Of a stretch of DNA of 64,000 nt, positions 26,851-35,886 are shown piece by piece. Made by a program: the position numbers and the translations under genes. Position 1 is the first letter of the stretch. Each line of letters opens with the position of its first letter. Origin of the DNA: Marinibacterium sp. (lineage in GTDB: Bacteria; Pseudomonadota; Alphaproteobacteria; Rhodobacterales; Rhodobacteraceae). The stretch lies in the NCBI GenBank assembly GCA_017643305.1, contig JAEPNQ010000005.1, forward strand, positions 23,955 through 87,954, written 5' to 3'. Below the pieces are notes generated by a model. The model saw only the letters and a program-made list of their open reading frames with translations. It did not search any database and was not told the DNA's origin.

Positions 26851-28103
26851 TGCGCGGCCTCCTGGTATGTCGGGGTGACCCGGACACCTTCTGTGACAAA
26901 CTCCTGTCCGACGACGATGATGTCAGCCACATCTTCCGGCCCCGATATCCAGATTCCGTCGGTCTGGTCGCGCAGGACCTTGACTGGCTGGAACCGCACT
27001 GTGTCGCTCAGGTCCACGATCCGGACACCCAGCAAGCCTTCATTGTTCAGTGTAAGGGATGATTGCGGCACAAAATGCGCCTTGGCACCCTGCGCGCGAA
27101 CGAGGATCTCGGCAGTCTGGCCGTCGCGAATGCTCCGATCGCTGTTTTCCACCAGAATTTCCACCTCAAAGGTGCGGGTCAGCGGATCTGCGCTGCGGCT
27201 CACGAACACGACCTGCCCCTGAACCTGACGGCCTGAGGCCAGCTTGGCCCCGGCCATCGCGCCCAGTTCGACGCGGTTGACTTCGGTTTCCGGCACATAT
27301 CCCACCAGTTTGATCGGGTTCAATTGGATCACCGTCGCGCACAGTGCGCCGGGCTGCAGCAGGCTGCCCAGTTCTGCCGCGTCGGATTCCAGCAGCCCGT
27401 CAAAGGGCGCGGTGATGGTAAGCCGGTCAATTTCACGCTTGGCCAGCGCAACGGCAGCAGCGGCCGCTTCGATCCCCGATTGCGTGGCATCCAGCCCCGA
27501 TGTCGCTGAGGCAACAGACGCTTCTGCCGCGCGAACCGAGGCTTCGGTGGACTTCAACCGCGTTTCCGTAGCATGGCCGCCTTCGATCAGCTTGTTGGCC
27601 GCGTTGTAATTCACCTTGGCCTCGGCCAACTTGGCTTCGGCTTCCGCCAACTTGGCTTGCGCTTCGGGCACGCGGCTCTGCGCTTCGTTCAGACGGGCGC
27701 GCGCTTCGGCCAGTGACGCCTGCCGAGTGCCTGGATCCAGTTTGCAAAGCACATCGCCTTTGGTCACGCTCGCGCCTTTGCGCATTGGTTCCGAGATAAC
27801 GATGGCAGATGTTTCGGCCTGCACGTTGACCTGCCGGTTTGCCCTGGTCTGGCCACGCAGGACTACGGCGCTGTCCACAGTTTGCGCGGTGGACTGTAGC
27901 ACGACAACGCCAATCGCAGCTGGCTGCACTGCGTCAGCCACGACCACATCGCCGGTGTCCTCCGACGGCGCGGTTTCGCTTTCTTCTGCTTGTGCAGTGT
28001 CTGGCGTGCTCCGGGCGAAAGCCAGCAAACGGTCCCTCTCCAGCACCAAACCGTACATGGCCACAGCCACGATTATCGCGGTGATGAATGGTATCAATCG
28101 CAT
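26847..28103 (-). CDS. RND efflux periplasmic adaptor (membrane fusion protein)
   Basis: The 418-residue adaptor links the RND permease to an outer-membrane channel. It has an N-terminal membrane anchor (about 5-22), a lipoyl/barrel-sandwich domain (VNVQAETSAIVISEPMRKGA, quoted in part), a long alpha-hairpin coiled coil of Ala/Glu/Lys repeats (about 135-225, AEARARLNEAQSRVPEAQAK), then beta-barrel (LNPIKLVGYVPETEVNRVEL in part) and membrane-proximal domains. It is the first gene of the two-gene operon. The 274-bp divergent spacer upstream contains AT-rich tracts suitable for promoters. Confidence 0.9.
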   Translation of the reverse strand: MRLIPFITAIIVAVAMYGLVLERDRLLAFARSTPDTAQAEESETAPSEDTGDVVVADAVQPAAIGVVVLQSTAQTVDSAVVLRGQTRANRQVNVQAETSAIVISEPMRKGASVTKGDVLCKLDPGTRQASLAEARARLNEAQSRVPEAQAKLAEAEAKLAEAKVNYNAANKLIEGGHATETRLKSTEASVRAAEASVASATSGLDATQSGIEAAAAAVALAKREIDRLTITAPFDGLLESDAAELGSLLQPGALCATVIQLNPIKLVGYVPETEVNRVELGAMAGAKLASGRQVQGQVVFVSRSADPLTRTFEVEILVENSDRSIRDGQTAEILVRAQGAKAHFVPQSSLTLNNEGLLGVRIVDLSDTVRFQPVKVLRDQTDGIWISGPEDVADIIVVGQEFVTEGVRVTPTYQEAAQ

Positions 28104-28306
28104 AATGTATCGTCCTAACCAGCAGATTGCCGCCCTGACCAGTCAACTCGCCTCAGGCACCTTGGTCGTGATATAGAGCGCCCGGACGCTAAACTAACCA
28201 GTTCAGAATAATTTTTTTTGCGGACTTGTGCAAGTTGGCCACTCTGTAAGGCCTGCGACCACTTGGCTTGCCGGGGTCATCCCTGTAAGAGAAGGCAGGT
28301 TCGCGC

Positions 28307-28337
28307 CTGAAAATCAGGCAAAAGGGCTGAAAATCAG
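28307..28337 (+). promoter_or_regulatory. Twin CTGAAAATCAG palindromes in a divergent promoter region
   Basis: Two identical copies of the 11-base palindrome CTGAAAATCAG begin exactly 20 bp apart, about two helical turns, in the spacer between the RND adaptor gene and the YfgM-like gene. The first copy is extended to GCCTGAAAATCAGGC. Identity, symmetry and phasing suggest a protein-binding operator or two weak hairpins; no regulator can be named. Confidence 0.5.
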
Positions 28338-28377
28338 ACCTTTGAGCCAATAACGGGCAGGCCAATCGGGGGCAGGG

Positions 28378-29049
28378 ATGAGCGATACCGACAGTTTTAT
28401 CGACGAGGTCACCGAAGAGGTGCGGCGCGACCAGCTTTACGGCTACCTGCGGCGTTACGGTTGGATCGCTGCAGTTGTGATCATCGCAATCGTGGGTGGG
28501 GCCGCGTGGAATGAATACCGCAAATCCACCGCTCAGGCCGAAGCACAGGCCACCGGTGACGCTTTGATCACCGCGCTGCAGGCCAATGATGCGGCTGGTC
28601 GGGCCGAGGATCTAGCCGGTGTTGTGCCTACCACGCCAGGCAACGCAGCCGTGCAACAGATGCTGTTGTCAGCCGCGCAGTCTAACTCTGACCAGACCGA
28701 CCCCGCCATCGCGGCACTAAACGGAATTGCGTCAAACGGTGAGCTGCCGGAAATTTATCGCCAGATCGCCGCGTTCAAGGCGTTGCTGCTGCAGGCGAAC
28801 ACACTGTCCGCCGACGATCGCCGCCTGCAATTTGAAGCTCTTGCCGCGCCGGGCAAGCCACTGCGCCTGCTGGCCGAAGAACAAATGGCCCTGATCGAAA
28901 TCGACGCGGGTGAAACACAGGCCGCAATTGACAGGTTGCAGGCCATTCTACAGGACGCTGAAGTCACTGCAGCCTTGCAAGACAGGGCCAGTCGGTTGAT
29001 TGTGGCATTGGGTGGGACGCCGGAAACCTTGCCACAATCGCAGGGATAG
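28378..29049 (+). CDS. Tetratricopeptide-repeat membrane protein (YfgM-like)
   Basis: A 223-residue protein with a cytoplasmic N-terminus (SFIDEVTEEVRRDQLYGYLR), one membrane helix (about 31-46, WIAAVVIIAIVGGAAW) and a periplasmic helical domain resembling the TPR_21/YfgM fold. In many proteobacteria the gene order yfgM-bamB-der is conserved, exactly as here. YfgM associates with SecYEG and periplasmic chaperones in Escherichia coli; the alphaproteobacterial role is inferred from that. It is 36 bp upstream of bamB. Confidence 0.83.
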   Translation: MSDTDSFIDEVTEEVRRDQLYGYLRRYGWIAAVVIIAIVGGAAWNEYRKSTAQAEAQATGDALITALQANDAAGRAEDLAGVVPTTPGNAAVQQMLLSAAQSNSDQTDPAIAALNGIASNGELPEIYRQIAAFKALLLQANTLSADDRRLQFEALAAPGKPLRLLAEEQMALIEIDAGETQAAIDRLQAILQDAEVTAALQDRASRLIVALGGTPETLPQSQG

Positions 29050-29085
29050 CGTCACCGAGCACAAAAAAGGCAACGGGATCAAACC

Positions 29086-30396
29086 ATGTTCCGACGCGTA
29101 TTTCCGAAACCGCTGGTCTGTCTGGCCCTGATCGGTACGATCGGGCTTGTCGGCTGCGAAAAAGAAATCATCCTTCCCGGAGAACGCGAGGACATCCGCG
29201 CGACCGATGTCGAATTGACAAATGAAAGCCGCAGCATCCGGCTGGGCGCCCAGACGGCAAACCAGAACTGGACGCAAGGGGCTGGAACCCCGGCGTACCG
29301 CACAACGCACCCCGCGCTGCGGTCCGCTCCGGCTCTGGCATGGTCGGCATCCATCGGCGAAGGCAATTCCCGCCGCCAGCGCATCACTGCCGAACCGATC
29401 GTATCGGGCGGTTTGATCTATACGCTGGACGCGCAGGCCACCGTCACCGCCACCGCAACCAACGGCGGTCGGGTCTGGAGTACTGACTTGACCCCGGCGC
29501 GCGACAGCGAAAAAGACGCGACTGGCGGCGGCATGGCAGTTTACAATGGTCGCCTGTATGTGTCCTCGGGCTTTGGGCTGCTGACCACGCTGGATGCCAA
29601 AACCGGAGCGATCCTTTGGCAACAGAAGCTGGATGCCACAGGCAGCGGTCAGCCAACGGTGGTTGACGGGCTGATCTATCTCGTGGCGGGTGATAATACT
29701 GGCTGGGCCATCAAAACCGACGATGGCCGCATTGCCTGGCAAATCTCGGGCACCCCCAGCCTGTCCAACGTGCTGGGCGCCCCGGCTCCCGCAGTTTCCG
29801 GCAAATACGCCGTCTTTGCCTTTGGCTCTGGTGATCTGACGGCGGTGTTCCGCCGTGGTGGCCTGCGCCGCTGGAGCGGATCGGTCGCGGGCCAGCGTGT
29901 AGGGCGGAGCGTGTCGCAAGTTTCCGACATCACTGGCGCGCCGATGATTGTGGGTGGCACAGTCTATGCGGGCAACCATTCTGGGCGCCTGTCTTCCTTC
30001 GACCTGGAGTCCGGTGATCTGAACTGGGTCGCGCTGGAAGGTGCCCTCAACAATATCTGGCCCGGCGGCGACAGCCTGTTTGTCATCACTGACCGGCTGC
30101 AACTGGCGCGAATTTCCACTGCCGACGGTCAGGTCATCTGGGCAAAGGACCTTCCTGGCTTTATCAAGGACAAACCGCGCCGTCGTGGCCCTGTTTATGC
30201 GCATTACGGTCCGGTCGTTGCCGGCGGGCGCGTGGCCGTGGCCTCCGGTGATGGTGTGCTGCGGTTCTTTAAACCCGAAGATGGCAGCCTTGTACATCAG
30301 GTTCAGATCCCCGACGGGGCGGCCAGTGCGCCGGTTGTAGCAGGCCAAACGCTCTACGTGCTGAGCCAGAAGGGTCAATTGCACGCTTTCCGTTGA
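29086..30396 (+). CDS. bamB: Outer-membrane assembly lipoprotein BamB (PQQ-like beta-propeller)
   Basis: BamB is a lipoprotein scaffold of the BAM complex that inserts beta-barrel proteins. The signal peptide ends in a lipobox (GLVGC, Cys at about 24), and mature residues form an eight-bladed propeller with repeated blade motifs such as GLIYTLDAQATVTATA, GLLTTLDAKTGAILW and GRLSSFDLESGDLNW (W at blade ends). The 436-residue length is slightly above the enterobacterial protein, as is usual in alphaproteobacteria. It sits between the YfgM-like gene and der, the conserved order. Confidence 0.9.
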   Translation: MFRRVFPKPLVCLALIGTIGLVGCEKEIILPGEREDIRATDVELTNESRSIRLGAQTANQNWTQGAGTPAYRTTHPALRSAPALAWSASIGEGNSRRQRITAEPIVSGGLIYTLDAQATVTATATNGGRVWSTDLTPARDSEKDATGGGMAVYNGRLYVSSGFGLLTTLDAKTGAILWQQKLDATGSGQPTVVDGLIYLVAGDNTGWAIKTDDGRIAWQISGTPSLSNVLGAPAPAVSGKYAVFAFGSGDLTAVFRRGGLRRWSGSVAGQRVGRSVSQVSDITGAPMIVGGTVYAGNHSGRLSSFDLESGDLNWVALEGALNNIWPGGDSLFVITDRLQLARISTADGQVIWAKDLPGFIKDKPRRRGPVYAHYGPVVAGGRVAVASGDGVLRFFKPEDGSLVHQVQIPDGAASAPVVAGQTLYVLSQKGQLHAFR

Positions 30397-30441
30397 CGCG
30401 CTGATGGGTTAAAGGGCGCGCCTGAACCCTCGGAAGTGCCC

Positions 30442-31887
30442 ATGTCATTCACTCTCGCCATCGTTGGCCGCCCTAATGTGGGCAAGTCCACCCTGTTTAA
30501 CCGGCTCGTGGGAAAACGGCTGGCGCTGGTTGATGACCAGCCAGGCGTGACCCGCGACCTGCGTGAAGGCGAAGCGCGGCTGGGCCCCCTGCGGTTCACC
30601 GTGATCGACACGGCCGGTCTGGAACAGGCCACCGACGACAGCCTGCAGGGCCGCATGCGCCGCTTGACCGAGCGCGCAGTCGATATGGCGGACATCTGCC
30701 TGTTCATGGTTGACGCCCGCACAGGTGTCACCCCAACGGACGAAGTCTTTGCTGATATACTGCGTCGCCGTTCGGCCCACGTGATCCTTGCGGCCAACAA
30801 GGCCGAAGGCAACGCGGGCGAAGCCGGCGTGCTGGACGCCTACGCGCTGGGATTGGGCGAACCCGTGCGGCTCAGCGCCGAACATGGCGAAGGGCTGGAT
30901 GATCTCTACACCCTTTTGGCCCCATTGGCCGAGGAACTGGAGGCCAAAACCGCCGCCCATCTGCCCGAAACGGATGTGGATGTGTCAGATGACGCCGAAG
31001 AAACCGCAGAGCGCACCAAACCCCTGCAAGTCGCAGTGATTGGGCGGCCCAACGCGGGCAAATCCACGCTCATCAACAAGATCCTCGGCGAAGACCGCCT
31101 GCTCACCGGCCCCGAGGCCGGAATCACCCGTGATGCCATCTCGCTCACCACCAACTGGTCAGGCACCGAGATGCGCATCTGGGATACGGCGGGCATGCGC
31201 AAAAAGGCCAAGGTTCAGGAAAAGCTGGAAAAACTGTCCGTCAGTGACGGGTTGCGTGCGGTAAAATTTGCCGAGGTCGTGGTGGTCCTGCTGGACGCTG
31301 CGATCCCGTTCGAACAGCAGGACCTGCGCATCGCCGACCTGGCCGAACGCGAAGGCCGTGCCGTGGTGGTCGCCGTTAACAAATGGGACGTCGAAGACGA
31401 CCGTCAGAATAAATTGCGTGATCTCAAAGAGGCGTTTGAACGCCTACTGCCACAATTGCGCGGCGCGCCGCTTGTCACGATCTCGGCCAAGACGGGCAGG
31501 GGCATTGACCGCCTGCACGGCGCGATCCTGCGCGCATATGATGTCTGGAACCGTCGGGTCACCACCGCCCAGCTGAACCGCTGGCTCACCGAAATGCTGG
31601 AGGCGCATCCTCCCCCCGCCCCGCAAGGCAAACGCATCAAGTTGCGCTACATGACCCAGGCCAAGACCCGCCCGCCCGGTTTCGTGGTAATGTGTTCGCA
31701 TCCCGACAAGATGCCCGAAAGCTACAACCGCTACCTGGTCAATGGGTTGCGCAATGATTTCGACATGCCCGGCACCCCGATCCGGCTAACACTGCGCAGC
31801 CAGTCGGACAAGAACCCGTATAGGGGACGCAAGAAACCCGGCCCCTCCAAGCTGCGTAAACATCTGGATGGCAAACGCCGCAAGTGA
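30442..31887 (+). CDS. der: Ribosome-associated GTPase Der (EngA)
   Basis: An essential GTPase of 50S subunit assembly with two G domains and a KH-like C-terminus. ATG with GGAAG 6 bases upstream gives 481 residues; a GTG two codons earlier is less likely. G domain 1 has [16 protein letters not shown] and [10 protein letters not shown]; domain 2 has [28 protein letters not shown] and [12 protein letters not shown]. The KH-like tail includes [19 protein letters not shown] and ends in a basic stretch. It is 45 bp downstream of bamB and closes the cluster at a perfect palindromic hairpin. Confidence 0.96.
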   Translation: MSFTLAIVGRPNVGKSTLFNRLVGKRLALVDDQPGVTRDLREGEARLGPLRFTVIDTAGLEQATDDSLQGRMRRLTERAVDMADICLFMVDARTGVTPTDEVFADILRRRSAHVILAANKAEGNAGEAGVLDAYALGLGEPVRLSAEHGEGLDDLYTLLAPLAEELEAKTAAHLPETDVDVSDDAEETAERTKPLQVAVIGRPNAGKSTLINKILGEDRLLTGPEAGITRDAISLTTNWSGTEMRIWDTAGMRKKAKVQEKLEKLSVSDGLRAVKFAEVVVVLLDAAIPFEQQDLRIADLAEREGRAVVVAVNKWDVEDDRQNKLRDLKEAFERLLPQLRGAPLVTISAKTGRGIDRLHGAILRAYDVWNRRVTTAQLNRWLTEMLEAHPPPAPQGKRIKLRYMTQAKTRPPGFVVMCSHPDKMPESYNRYLVNGLRNDFDMPGTPIRLTLRSQSDKNPYRGRKKPGPSKLRKHLDGKRRK

Positions 31888-31894
31888 CAACGGC

Positions 31895-31938
31895 GCCGGA
31901 ATTTTTAAAAATTCCGGCTGGAAACTCGCATAGTTTCC
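31895..31938 (+). terminator. Double hairpin after der
   Basis: A perfect 24-base palindrome (half-site GCCGGAATTTTT) starts 7 bases after the der stop and is followed at once by a second inverted repeat (GGAAAC, 7-base loop, GTTTCC) and a T-rich GCGTTTTCTTT. Together they make a plausible intrinsic terminator; the symmetric first part would form hairpins on both strands. Confidence 0.7.
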
Positions 31939-32049
31939 GCGGCGTTTTCTTTGCAAGGAAACGGCCCCGCAATGTCAGGCTGTGCTGCAACAGGCCCATT
32001 GGTGATCCAGCGTCAACCGCTCCGATCCCTTCTACCCTGCGGCACGTCC

Positions 32050-32078
32050 TTGTCGTGTAAGCCGATTAGCACTAAGTT
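32050..32078 (+). promoter_or_regulatory. Candidate sigma-70-like promoter of the desaturase gene
   Basis: TTGTCG and TAAGTT are separated by 17 bases and lie 37 bases before the GTG start. The match to the consensus is only partial, so this is a suggestion. Confidence 0.25.
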
Positions 32079-32114
32079 GGGATCGGAATAGACGGTTCGC
32101 AGACGGGGGTTCCG

Positions 32115-33107
32115 GTGGACATCAGGGCGCATACACGGGCCTATGCCAAGCAGGACAACACGCTGGCATCGCTCAGTTTCTTCGGTACATTTGCGGTGTA
32201 TTTCGCATCGCTCTACCTCGCCATCACCTATGTCTCACTCTGGTGGGTGCTGTTGCCGATGTGCGTGGTGCACGCCTTTGCCGCGGTCCGGCTTTATGTG
32301 CTGCAGCACGATTGCGGACACCATTCGCTTTTTGAAAAACGCGCGCAGAACGAGCTTGCGGGTGAGATCCTGTCGCCCTTTACCTTCGCCCCGTTCGAGG
32401 TGATGAAGCAGAACCACAACCTGCACCACGGCCATCTGGGCAACCTGGATCATCGGGAAACCACTGAGATCTACACCATGACACTGCGGGAATGGACCGA
32501 AGCCGGGTTCTGGCGGCGCCTGCAATACCGGCTCTATCGCAATCCTTTTATCTTGATTCCCGTGGGCGCGCTGTTCACCTATTTCGTTCGCTATCGCTGG
32601 CCCAAGAATACCGTGCGCTTTGGCTGGAAACCGGTGATCCTGCACAACCTGTCCATCGCCGTGTTCCTTGGGCTGCTGTACTCGCTGGCGGGTTGGACGG
32701 GCATCCTCGTCTGGTTGGCAGCCTCCCTGCTGGGTGGCATGCTGGGCGTTTTCCTGGTCTACTTGCAGCACAATTTCGAAGACACCTATTGGGATCGTCG
32801 TCCGGATTTGGACCCGCAGCTTGCTGCCTTGAAAGGCTCGTCCTGTCTGGATTTCGGGCGCTGGTTCGATGTTGCTGTGGCTTGCATTACTTTGCACGAC
32901 ATCCATCATTTCAATGCACGGATCCCGAGTTACCGGTTGCGAGCCTGCCACTATTCCATTCCCGAAGAATACGCCCCGCGCCGTATCAAGTTCCCCGAAG
33001 CTGTGGCCGCGCTGCGGCTGAAGCTGTGGGATGAGGACCAGATGCGACTGGTCCCGTTTCCGAACACGGCGCGTGACCGCAGCAACGCGGCGCTCAGCAC
33101 TGGCTGA
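32115..33107 (+). CDS. Membrane fatty acid desaturase (omega-6/delta-12 type)
   Basis: A di-iron membrane desaturase of 330 residues. Three histidine boxes are intact: HDCGHH at residues 65-70, HNLHH at 101-105 and HDIHHFN near 262-268. Hydrophobic segments flank them as in the FADS family (about 20-62, 150-170, 190-225). Such enzymes introduce a double bond into membrane lipid acyl chains and help adjust fluidity; bacterial relatives also hydroxylate or act on other lipids, so the regiochemistry is not known. Start is GTG after GGGGGTTCCG. It is a single-gene unit with a promoter-like sequence upstream. Confidence 0.88.
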   Translation: MDIRAHTRAYAKQDNTLASLSFFGTFAVYFASLYLAITYVSLWWVLLPMCVVHAFAAVRLYVLQHDCGHHSLFEKRAQNELAGEILSPFTFAPFEVMKQNHNLHHGHLGNLDHRETTEIYTMTLREWTEAGFWRRLQYRLYRNPFILIPVGALFTYFVRYRWPKNTVRFGWKPVILHNLSIAVFLGLLYSLAGWTGILVWLAASLLGGMLGVFLVYLQHNFEDTYWDRRPDLDPQLAALKGSSCLDFGRWFDVAVACITLHDIHHFNARIPSYRLRACHYSIPEEYAPRRIKFPEAVAALRLKLWDEDQMRLVPFPNTARDRSNAALSTG

Positions 33108-33160
33108 GACCTCCGAGAGTTTGGTACCTCAGCCTGGTGCTGGCCTCGGGTACGAAATGC

Positions 33161-33190
33161 CGGCTTTTTGTATATAACAAATAATATGCA
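33161..33190 (+). promoter_or_regulatory. AT-rich promoter-like tract before the HhH gene
   Basis: A run of 21 AT-only or nearly AT-only bases (TTTTTGTATATAACAAATAA in part) stands out in this GC-rich genome about 80-100 bases before the HhH gene start. It contains TATAAC and TAATAT, either of which could be a -10 element. A CTGAAATCAG palindrome follows, close to the motif repeated near 28.3 kb. Confidence 0.35.
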
Positions 33191-33266
33191 ATTGCTGTAA
33201 GCTGACCTGAAATCAGGCCTGAAGACCGGGCCTGTTTCGTGTCAGCCAAAAGAAAGAGAGGCCGCC

Positions 33267-33818
33267 TTGACCCCGCTCAGAGATGTTCACGGCGTCGGAC
33301 CCGCGATTGCGCTTGCGCTCAACGCGCATGGCGTCACCTGCGCCGAAGACCTCGCTGCTGCAAAGACTGGAGATTTGCTGTCCGTGACCGGGATAGGCGA
33401 GGCCACCGCCCCGCGCCTGATTGCAGCGGCGCAAGCGGCGTTTGGTTCTGTGGCGACACAGTCAGCTTCACCGGCAGAGGTCCCTGTGCCAGATGCGCTA
33501 GAGCCTGCTGCGGCAAAAAAGAAGGCCTCCGCCAAGAAGGGCAAGGCTGCCAAAAAGGCAGAAGACAAGAAGGACTCCAAGGCCGACAAAACTTCGAAAT
33601 CCAAGTTCAAAGCAAATTCTGACAAGAAAAAGGGTGGCAAAGGCAAGGGCGATAAAGCCGGCAAGGAAAAGGCTAAGAAAGACAAATCTAAAGCCGACAA
33701 GGGCAAGTCGAAGTCCGCCAAGGCTGACAAGGGGAAGACCAAGGCAACGGCCAAATCCAAATCGTCCGGGAAGAAGCCCAAGGCCAAAAAATCCGGTTCC
33801 AAGAAAAAGTCGAAATAG
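33267..33818 (+). CDS. Helix-hairpin-helix protein with histone-H1-like lysine-rich tail
   Basis: The start is TTG with AGAGAG 6 bases upstream; no ATG or GTG is available in frame. Residues 1-60 form two helix-hairpin-helix units (VHGVGPAIALALNAHGV and VTGIGEATAPRLIAAAQAAF), a non-specific DNA-binding fold. From about 83 to 183 the chain is almost only Lys, Ala, Ser, Gly, Asp and Thr (AAKKKASAKKGKAAKK, KKPKAKKSGSKKKSK), like eukaryotic H1 tails and bacterial histone-like proteins such as AlgP or HctA. The combination suggests a nucleoid-associated DNA-binding protein; this is inference from composition. It is bounded by its own upstream region and faces serS. Confidence 0.75.
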   Translation: MTPLRDVHGVGPAIALALNAHGVTCAEDLAAAKTGDLLSVTGIGEATAPRLIAAAQAAFGSVATQSASPAEVPVPDALEPAAAKKKASAKKGKAAKKAEDKKDSKADKTSKSKFKANSDKKKGGKGKGDKAGKEKAKKDKSKADKGKSKSAKADKGKTKATAKSKSSGKKPKAKKSGSKKKSK

Positions 33819-33849
33819 GCCACTGGACCAGTGCACAGGTCCGAGCACG

Positions 33850-33868
33850 GGTTGGGGCACTCCCAACC
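33850..33868 (+). other. Hairpin after the HhH gene
   Basis: Arms GGTTGGG and CCCAACC around a 5-base loop, 32 bases after the stop codon between convergent genes. No T-run follows, so termination activity is uncertain. A second stem (GTCCTG/CAGGAC, 33993-34014) lies 33 bases beyond the convergent serS stop. Confidence 0.4.
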
Positions 33869-34046
33869 AACGCGTCCCGAACTGTACCGCTGCGCTTTGA
33901 TCAGGAAATAGGACAGCTGCAGGCTCCGCCGCAGGGGCCTACGCCGGGAATTCTCCGCAAGCTCAGCCGCAACAATCCTTCCCCATATCGCTGTCCTGGG
34001 CGTGGTGACAGGACCCCCGGCACCAGCGCCCATTTGCCATCAGAGA

Positions 34047-35339
34047 TTAGGCCAGCGCGCCCTCAGCCGTCAGCCTCAGCTTACCGCCCAGATAAGGGCC
34101 CAGAACCTCCGGCAGCGTGACCGATCCATCGGCCTGCTGTCCGTTCTCCAGCAGCGCGATCAGCGCGCGACCGACGGCCAGGCCAGACCCGTTCAGCGTA
34201 TGCACAAACTCCGGCTTGCCCCCGCCTGCAGGCCGGAACCGGGCGTTCATGCGCCGTGCCTGGAAATCGCCCGTGGTCGAAACGCTGGAGATTTCCCGGT
34301 ACGTATCCTGCCCCGGCAGCCACGCTTCGATGTCATAGGTCCGCCGCGCACCGAACCCCATGTCGCCCGTGCACAGCACCACCGTGCGATAGGGGATGCC
34401 CAACCGCTCTAGCAGGTCCTCACCACAGCGCAACATGCGTTTCTGTTCGTCGTCGCTGGCCTCCGGATGCACGACTGACACCATCTCCACCTTCTCGAAC
34501 TGGTGCTGGCGCAGCATGCCCGACGTGTCCTTGCCCGCACTGCCCGCTTCGGACCGGAAGCACAGGGTGTGCGCTGTCATCCGGATCGGCAAAGCCGCCT
34601 CTTCCATAATATCCCCCGCCACCGAATAGGTCAGCGTCACTTCCGAGGTCGGGATCAGCCACCAGCCATTCGTGGTCTGGTAGCTGTCCTCGCCAAATTT
34701 TGGCAATTTATCGGTGCCATACATTGCCTCGTCCCGCACCAGCACGGGCGTTGCCATCTCTGTCAGACCGTTTTCATCAACATGCGTGTCGATCATGAAC
34801 TGCGCCAGCGCCCGATGGATACGTGCCACGGCACCCTTTAGCACCACGAACCGCGAGCCAGACAGCTTGGCTGCCATTTCGAAATCCATGCAGGCCGCCA
34901 CACCGGGCAGCTCGAAATGCTCCTTGGCGGCGAAATCCAGCGTGGGTGGCTCCCCCCAGCGGTTCACCTCGACATTGTGATCCTCATCTGCCCCGTCCGG
35001 CACATCGGCCGCGGGCAGGTTAGCAATCCGCGCCAGCATGTCCGTCAGCTTTTCATCCAGCGCCTTGGCTTCTGCCTGCATCTCGCTCACGGCGGCCTTC
35101 TGCTCGGCTACCTCTGCGCGCAGACGCTCAAACTCTGCCTCGTCGCCCCTGGCCTTGGCTGCACCGATCGCCTTGGCGGCCTTGTTCTGTTCAGCCTGCG
35201 CGGTTTCCGCCGCCAGGATTTTGGCGCGCCGGGCTTCATCCACCTCCAGTAGGGCAGAGGACATCGCGGCATCCCCACGGCGGGCGAGGGCGGCGTCAAA
35301 GGCGGCCGGGTTCTCTCGAATGGCGCGGATGTCGTGCAT
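34047..35339 (-). CDS. serS: Seryl-tRNA synthetase
   Basis: Class II aminoacyl-tRNA synthetase charging tRNA-Ser and tRNA-Sec. The 430-residue protein has the N-terminal coiled-coil arm (about 30-105) that grips the long variable arm of tRNA, and the class II motifs: motif 2 in [20 protein letters not shown] (continuing QFEKVEMV) and motif 3 in [24 protein letters not shown] marks the serine-binding TXE-like loop. Full length and uninterrupted. It lies downstream of a frame-broken small gene on the same strand. Confidence 0.97.
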   Translation of the reverse strand: MHDIRAIRENPAAFDAALARRGDAAMSSALLEVDEARRAKILAAETAQAEQNKAAKAIGAAKARGDEAEFERLRAEVAEQKAAVSEMQAEAKALDEKLTDMLARIANLPAADVPDGADEDHNVEVNRWGEPPTLDFAAKEHFELPGVAACMDFEMAAKLSGSRFVVLKGAVARIHRALAQFMIDTHVDENGLTEMATPVLVRDEAMYGTDKLPKFGEDSYQTTNGWWLIPTSEVTLTYSVAGDIMEEAALPIRMTAHTLCFRSEAGSAGKDTSGMLRQHQFEKVEMVSVVHPEASDDEQKRMLRCGEDLLERLGIPYRTVVLCTGDMGFGARRTYDIEAWLPGQDTYREISSVSTTGDFQARRMNARFRPAGGGKPEFVHTLNGSGLAVGRALIALLENGQQADGSVTLPEVLGPYLGGKLRLTAEGALA

Positions 35340-35429
35340 GTCGGCACTCCTTTACTGAATCGGTGAGCGCCTTATGGCAAACCCTGCGGCAAAGGGGGAG
35401 GGGCCTTCTTACTCCTCTTGCAACAGATC

Positions 35430-35668
35430 TCAACTGCGCACTGGCGCAATCAGTGTGCTGCCATCGCCCGTGCCGGCCAAGATCACGCAAAGCACCTGCC
35501 AGTCCCGGACCACCTGCGCCAAGATCCGCCCACCGGAGGCGCCTTTTCCACCTTCCTGGTGATTGTGCCGGAGACAAACGGGATCGGCAGCTTGATCACG
35601 AGGATGACCAGCGCGCTTGCTCCCTGATCGGTGTCCAGCGGGATTTCGAATTTCTTTGGCAAGGTCAT
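35430..35668 (-). pseudogene. Small frame-broken gene upstream of serS (unrecognised)
   Basis: An ATG with a perfect GGAGGAG 7 bases upstream opens MTLPKKFEIPLDTDQGASAL..., continuing with a hydrophobic VILVIKLPIPFVSG. That frame runs on with decreasing plausibility and stops at 35483. The frame one base back takes over with protein-like ILAQVVRDWQVLCVILAG and ends at 35430. Adding one base, for example in the A run at 35544-35547, joins the two into a continuous 79-residue protein with two hydrophobic segments. So the gene is either decayed by a 1-base deletion, read by a -1 frameshift, or miscalled. I do not recognise the family. Confidence 0.45.
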
Positions 35669-35742
35669 AGCGCGGCTCCTCCGATTGATCGCACCATGTT
35701 CGTTTCGCGCCGGACTGCCAAGCCACTGGTCAGATCTTGGAT

Positions 35743-35784
35743 GTTTTGTACATCACCGTCCCGAAGCCTCCCGCGTTTTGTACA
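35743..35784 (+). repeat. Direct repeat GTTTTGTACA upstream of yajC
   Basis: Two identical 10-base copies of GTTTTGTACA, each containing the palindrome TGTACA, start 32 bp apart, about three helical turns, and lie 100-145 bases before yajC. The arrangement suits a dimeric or multimeric regulator, but no regulator or promoter can be identified from sequence. Confidence 0.45.
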
Positions 35785-35886
35785 GTTTGGCCTGTCTGAC
35801 CCACCTTGCAACTCCGGCGCCGAATCCATAGGTTCCGCGCAGATTTCTGACCGGCCGCAGATGGCCATCATGACAAGGAAGACCCC

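Noticed and set aside
28948..30384. 478-codon open frame antisense to bamB
   Set aside because: No start signal; composition follows the opposite strand of a well-recognised propeller protein, as expected in GC-rich DNA.
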